64,000 bases of DNA, from contig OU612075.1 in the NCBI GenBank assembly GCA_914767715.1, forward strand, positions 21,888,001-21,952,000, in the 5' to 3' direction. The stretch is from Membranipora membranacea. Taxonomy: Eukaryota > Bryozoa > Gymnolaemata > Cheilostomatida > Membraniporidae. Shown in pieces: positions 61,839 through 64,000 of this stretch (position 1 is its first letter; the number at the start of each line of letters is the position of its first letter). The notes below the pieces were generated by a model, which had not been told where the DNA came from, did not search any database, and was given only the letters and a program-made list of their open reading frames with translations. Both the position numbers and the translations under genes were made by a program.

Positions 61839-64000
61839 ATGAGACAGCATCCAAGTCAACAGCAGGGTCAGCAGCAGCAGAGTAATAACTGGATAAGAGA
61901 GATTCCCATCAGACACATCACGACTAGTACATCCCTCAACACATTCCCACAGCATTCTACTAGCAACAACCACACTCATCATGGGTAAGTCTCTCTTATT
62001 TCTTATTTAATCAACTCTTGATGATTAGGGGATGGGTAGGCCCATAGAGTTAATATATTATAACTCTATGGGTAGGCCTCCTTGACGAACTCTATCTGAT
62101 ATGGTTATAAGGGGGAAGGGTGATTCAGAAGTTGAATGTTTAGGCAGAGCATCTTTTCCAGGGTATTTGAATCCTACCCTGGGCCCTATTTATTTCTCAT
62201 TTGGATGCTCCTGGATAGTTATTACAATATTGATCAAAAAATTAACAGTATTTTGTTTTACGAATAACTCCTTCAATGACTGTTTCCCGAGGTTAGATAA
62301 TGAATTAAATGCATAGCTGAAAAAAACAAGATCATAAACAATAAGGTCACCCTATGAGAAAAGTTGTAAGGCAGTTTTCAATTTTAGTTTATCCGCAATT
62401 ACTATGAACAGCCCTAGCTAAGACATGCAGAGGTGTTGGATCCAGAGTATAAAAGATCATGAAGAATTTATGTATGAAGCCAGATCGGTTGATTTCTCAA
62501 TTCAGCCGACCTTTAAATACCGAGGTAGATTAAGTTCAGTTTTCTAAAATAACACTCTAATCTTAAATCACATCATGTTTTAATGTATTGCGTATGGATG
62601 TTGCAACAGGTTTGAGAATGGAGGTGAAAATACAGGCACATGGAAGGTTTACCCTCACCGACACGTAAGCAGGCCAGCATTGCTACTGACTGAAGCAGCC
62701 CCACAGCCTCATCAACATAAACAGCATAACACTCTACGACTCACTAAGTCACATGACTTTGGTAGATCACATGACCCACACCGGTCACATGATACAAGCG
62801 GATCATATGACCTGTACACGTCAGATGACTTGCTCAACAGACATCGTCTGCAGAGAACAGGCAGCATATCATCACAGGCCTCCAGCGTAAACCAGGGTAA
62901 AACCCACCAGGGTAAAACCCACCATCGACAATATACACTCAAACCCATATCAGGGAGGCAGAATCTCCCTGTCACCCAGCAATCTCTGACAGTTTTTCCT
63001 GTTGCTGAGCCAGTAACTCCAGATAGAAAGCAGCTCAGGTATAGAGAGCCGAGCCCACAGCCTGAGCCAGCGCAGAGACCTCAGACGTTAAAGGTTAGAC
63101 AGTCAAGTCCAGTACGGACCATTGTCAAACATCAGCAGTCTGGCTTCGTTCCTCAAATCACCTCGACACCCCACAGGTCACAAAAACAAATGAGTCAAGT
63201 AACCACTCATCCACATGGTGATACTTACTTACAAAGCACCTCACATCCCTCAAACAGGCAGTCAAACGCAAAACCTAACGCAGATATGGTACAGGAATGG
63301 TTCACATGGCAGGATAACTCTCCGGCATATAAACACCAAGGTCAGCCACAGGTCAGATCAGATGGTGTGACATGTGAAGTAGTTCAGTATCCAGGAACAA
63401 AGGGCTTCAGCGAGAGTGCTAAGATGTTGTCACCGGTGGATGTAAAATACCCAAACAACCAGAGGACTAGAAGTGTTCCATTCACAAAACACACTGGGTC
63501 AACCGGTCAGCAACAGTTTATTACCCTCATGCAGCCAATGAGAACAAGGTCTAAAAAGAATATCAATGGGAAACCTCCGAAAGGTCCCTCGTCGACAGAA
63601 CAAGATACCAGACGTCCGAAAACTTACCACTTTGAAGGGCCAGATAACTACCATAACAATGTAGTGTACACCGAAGTGCAACCACAAGAGGCGAGTAAGC
63701 AGGGCTCCGTAAGGAAAGACCGAATCAAATCCGAACCCACCAGTCCAGTCATATACACAGAGGTACTCCACTACGACAAACCAAGACCAGCACAGGGTGA
63801 TAAACCCAGCCCTGATAACAGAAGAATCTCCATGACATTTGGAGATGATTTATCGGTGTGTGAATCAGAACAGGGTAGTACTATCACGCTCCAAAATCTA
63901 CTAGGGAGTCAGTCTACTCTTATATCTCCTCATCAGGGTAACCCATCTACTCTCTCACAGAGATACCTCCCTACACTGACCAGAGCTAACAATCCTACTA
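61839..64000 (+). CDS. Uncharacterised disordered Q/S/P/H-rich protein, 5' part, two exons seen
   Basis: I do not recognise it. Exon 1 runs 61839-61984 (ATG, MRQHPSQQQGQQQQSNNW, phase 2). Exon 2 starts at 62610 after TTGCAACAG and stays open in the matching phase to the window edge, about 1390 bases without a stop. The gene continues past 64000. The ~512 residues seen are polar and low in hydrophobics, with no signal peptide or membrane segment. They contain an SHD repeat (SHDFGRSHDPHRSHD), a doubled GKTHQGKTHH, and two similar tyrosine motifs VVYTEVQ and VIYTEVL about 35 residues apart, which could be kinase or SH2/PTB target sites. That is inference. The long uninterrupted frame in AT-rich DNA is the main evidence that it is coding. 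It starts 328 bases from the first visible HELQ exon on the opposite strand. Confidence 0.7.
62041..62072. repeat. Short hairpin in the intron of the 3'-end gene
   Basis: CCCATAGAGTTA faces TAACTCTATGGG across eight A/T bases, with GGTAGG flanking both sides. Confidence 0.7.

Noticed and set aside
61752-61982. Minus-strand 76-codon frame with a hydrophobic stretch (membrane peptide)
   Set aside because: It is the reverse strand of the first exon of the plus-strand gene, whose CAG codons read as leucines in reverse.

Overview
This window is animal (metazoan) nuclear DNA. It is AT-rich, its genes are cut into many short exons by GT-AG introns, and its introns and spacers hold many small non-autonomous DNA transposons. 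I cannot name the species. Gene content (Integrator subunit, HELQ helicase, RING/B-box/coiled-coil/propeller proteins) and long MITE-bearing introns suit a non-vertebrate animal. Exon models were built by hand from splice sites, reading-frame phase and, where I recognise the family, comparison with the known protein.

Layout. 1-2876: no gene seen, one perfect hairpin. 2877-10102 (-): a six-exon gene for a mostly disordered 514-residue protein I do not recognise, with a hAT-type element in one intron. 10103-11059: spacer shared by that gene and the next, which diverge. 11060-26381 (+): a complete 18-exon gene for Integrator complex subunit 4 (INTS4, about 946 aa). Its two longest introns carry a 703-bp inverted repeat and other repeats, and its last exon begins with three tandem in-frame acceptors. 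29314-29805 (+): a small single-coding-exon PH-like protein. 29806-35229: no convincing gene. 35230-46854 (-): a tandem pair of TRIM-like genes (RING, two B-boxes, coiled coil, C-terminal repeat domain resembling a beta-propeller). The upstream copy (41924-46854) is intact. The downstream copy (35230-40316) is decayed, and a third, fragmentary coiled-coil exon lies between them. 46855-48766: spacer with a MITE and two long palindromes. 48767-61511 (-): the C-terminal half of the HELQ helicase in 13 exons. 61839 to the window end (+): the first two coding exons of a gene for a Q/S/P/H-rich disordered protein.

How the genes relate: they are independent housekeeping or innate-type genes, not a pathway. 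INTS4 is part of the RNA-processing Integrator complex, HELQ is a DNA-repair helicase, and the TRIM pair would be ubiquitin-ligase-like. The most informative part is the TRIM pair, which shows step by step how a duplicate loses its RING, is split by an insertion with a clean 5-bp target duplication, may keep its frame through a splice site supplied by the insertion, and carries a frameshift in its C-terminal domain. The second is the 5' side of HELQ, where the ATPase half is absent and an antisense gene begins about 330 bp away.
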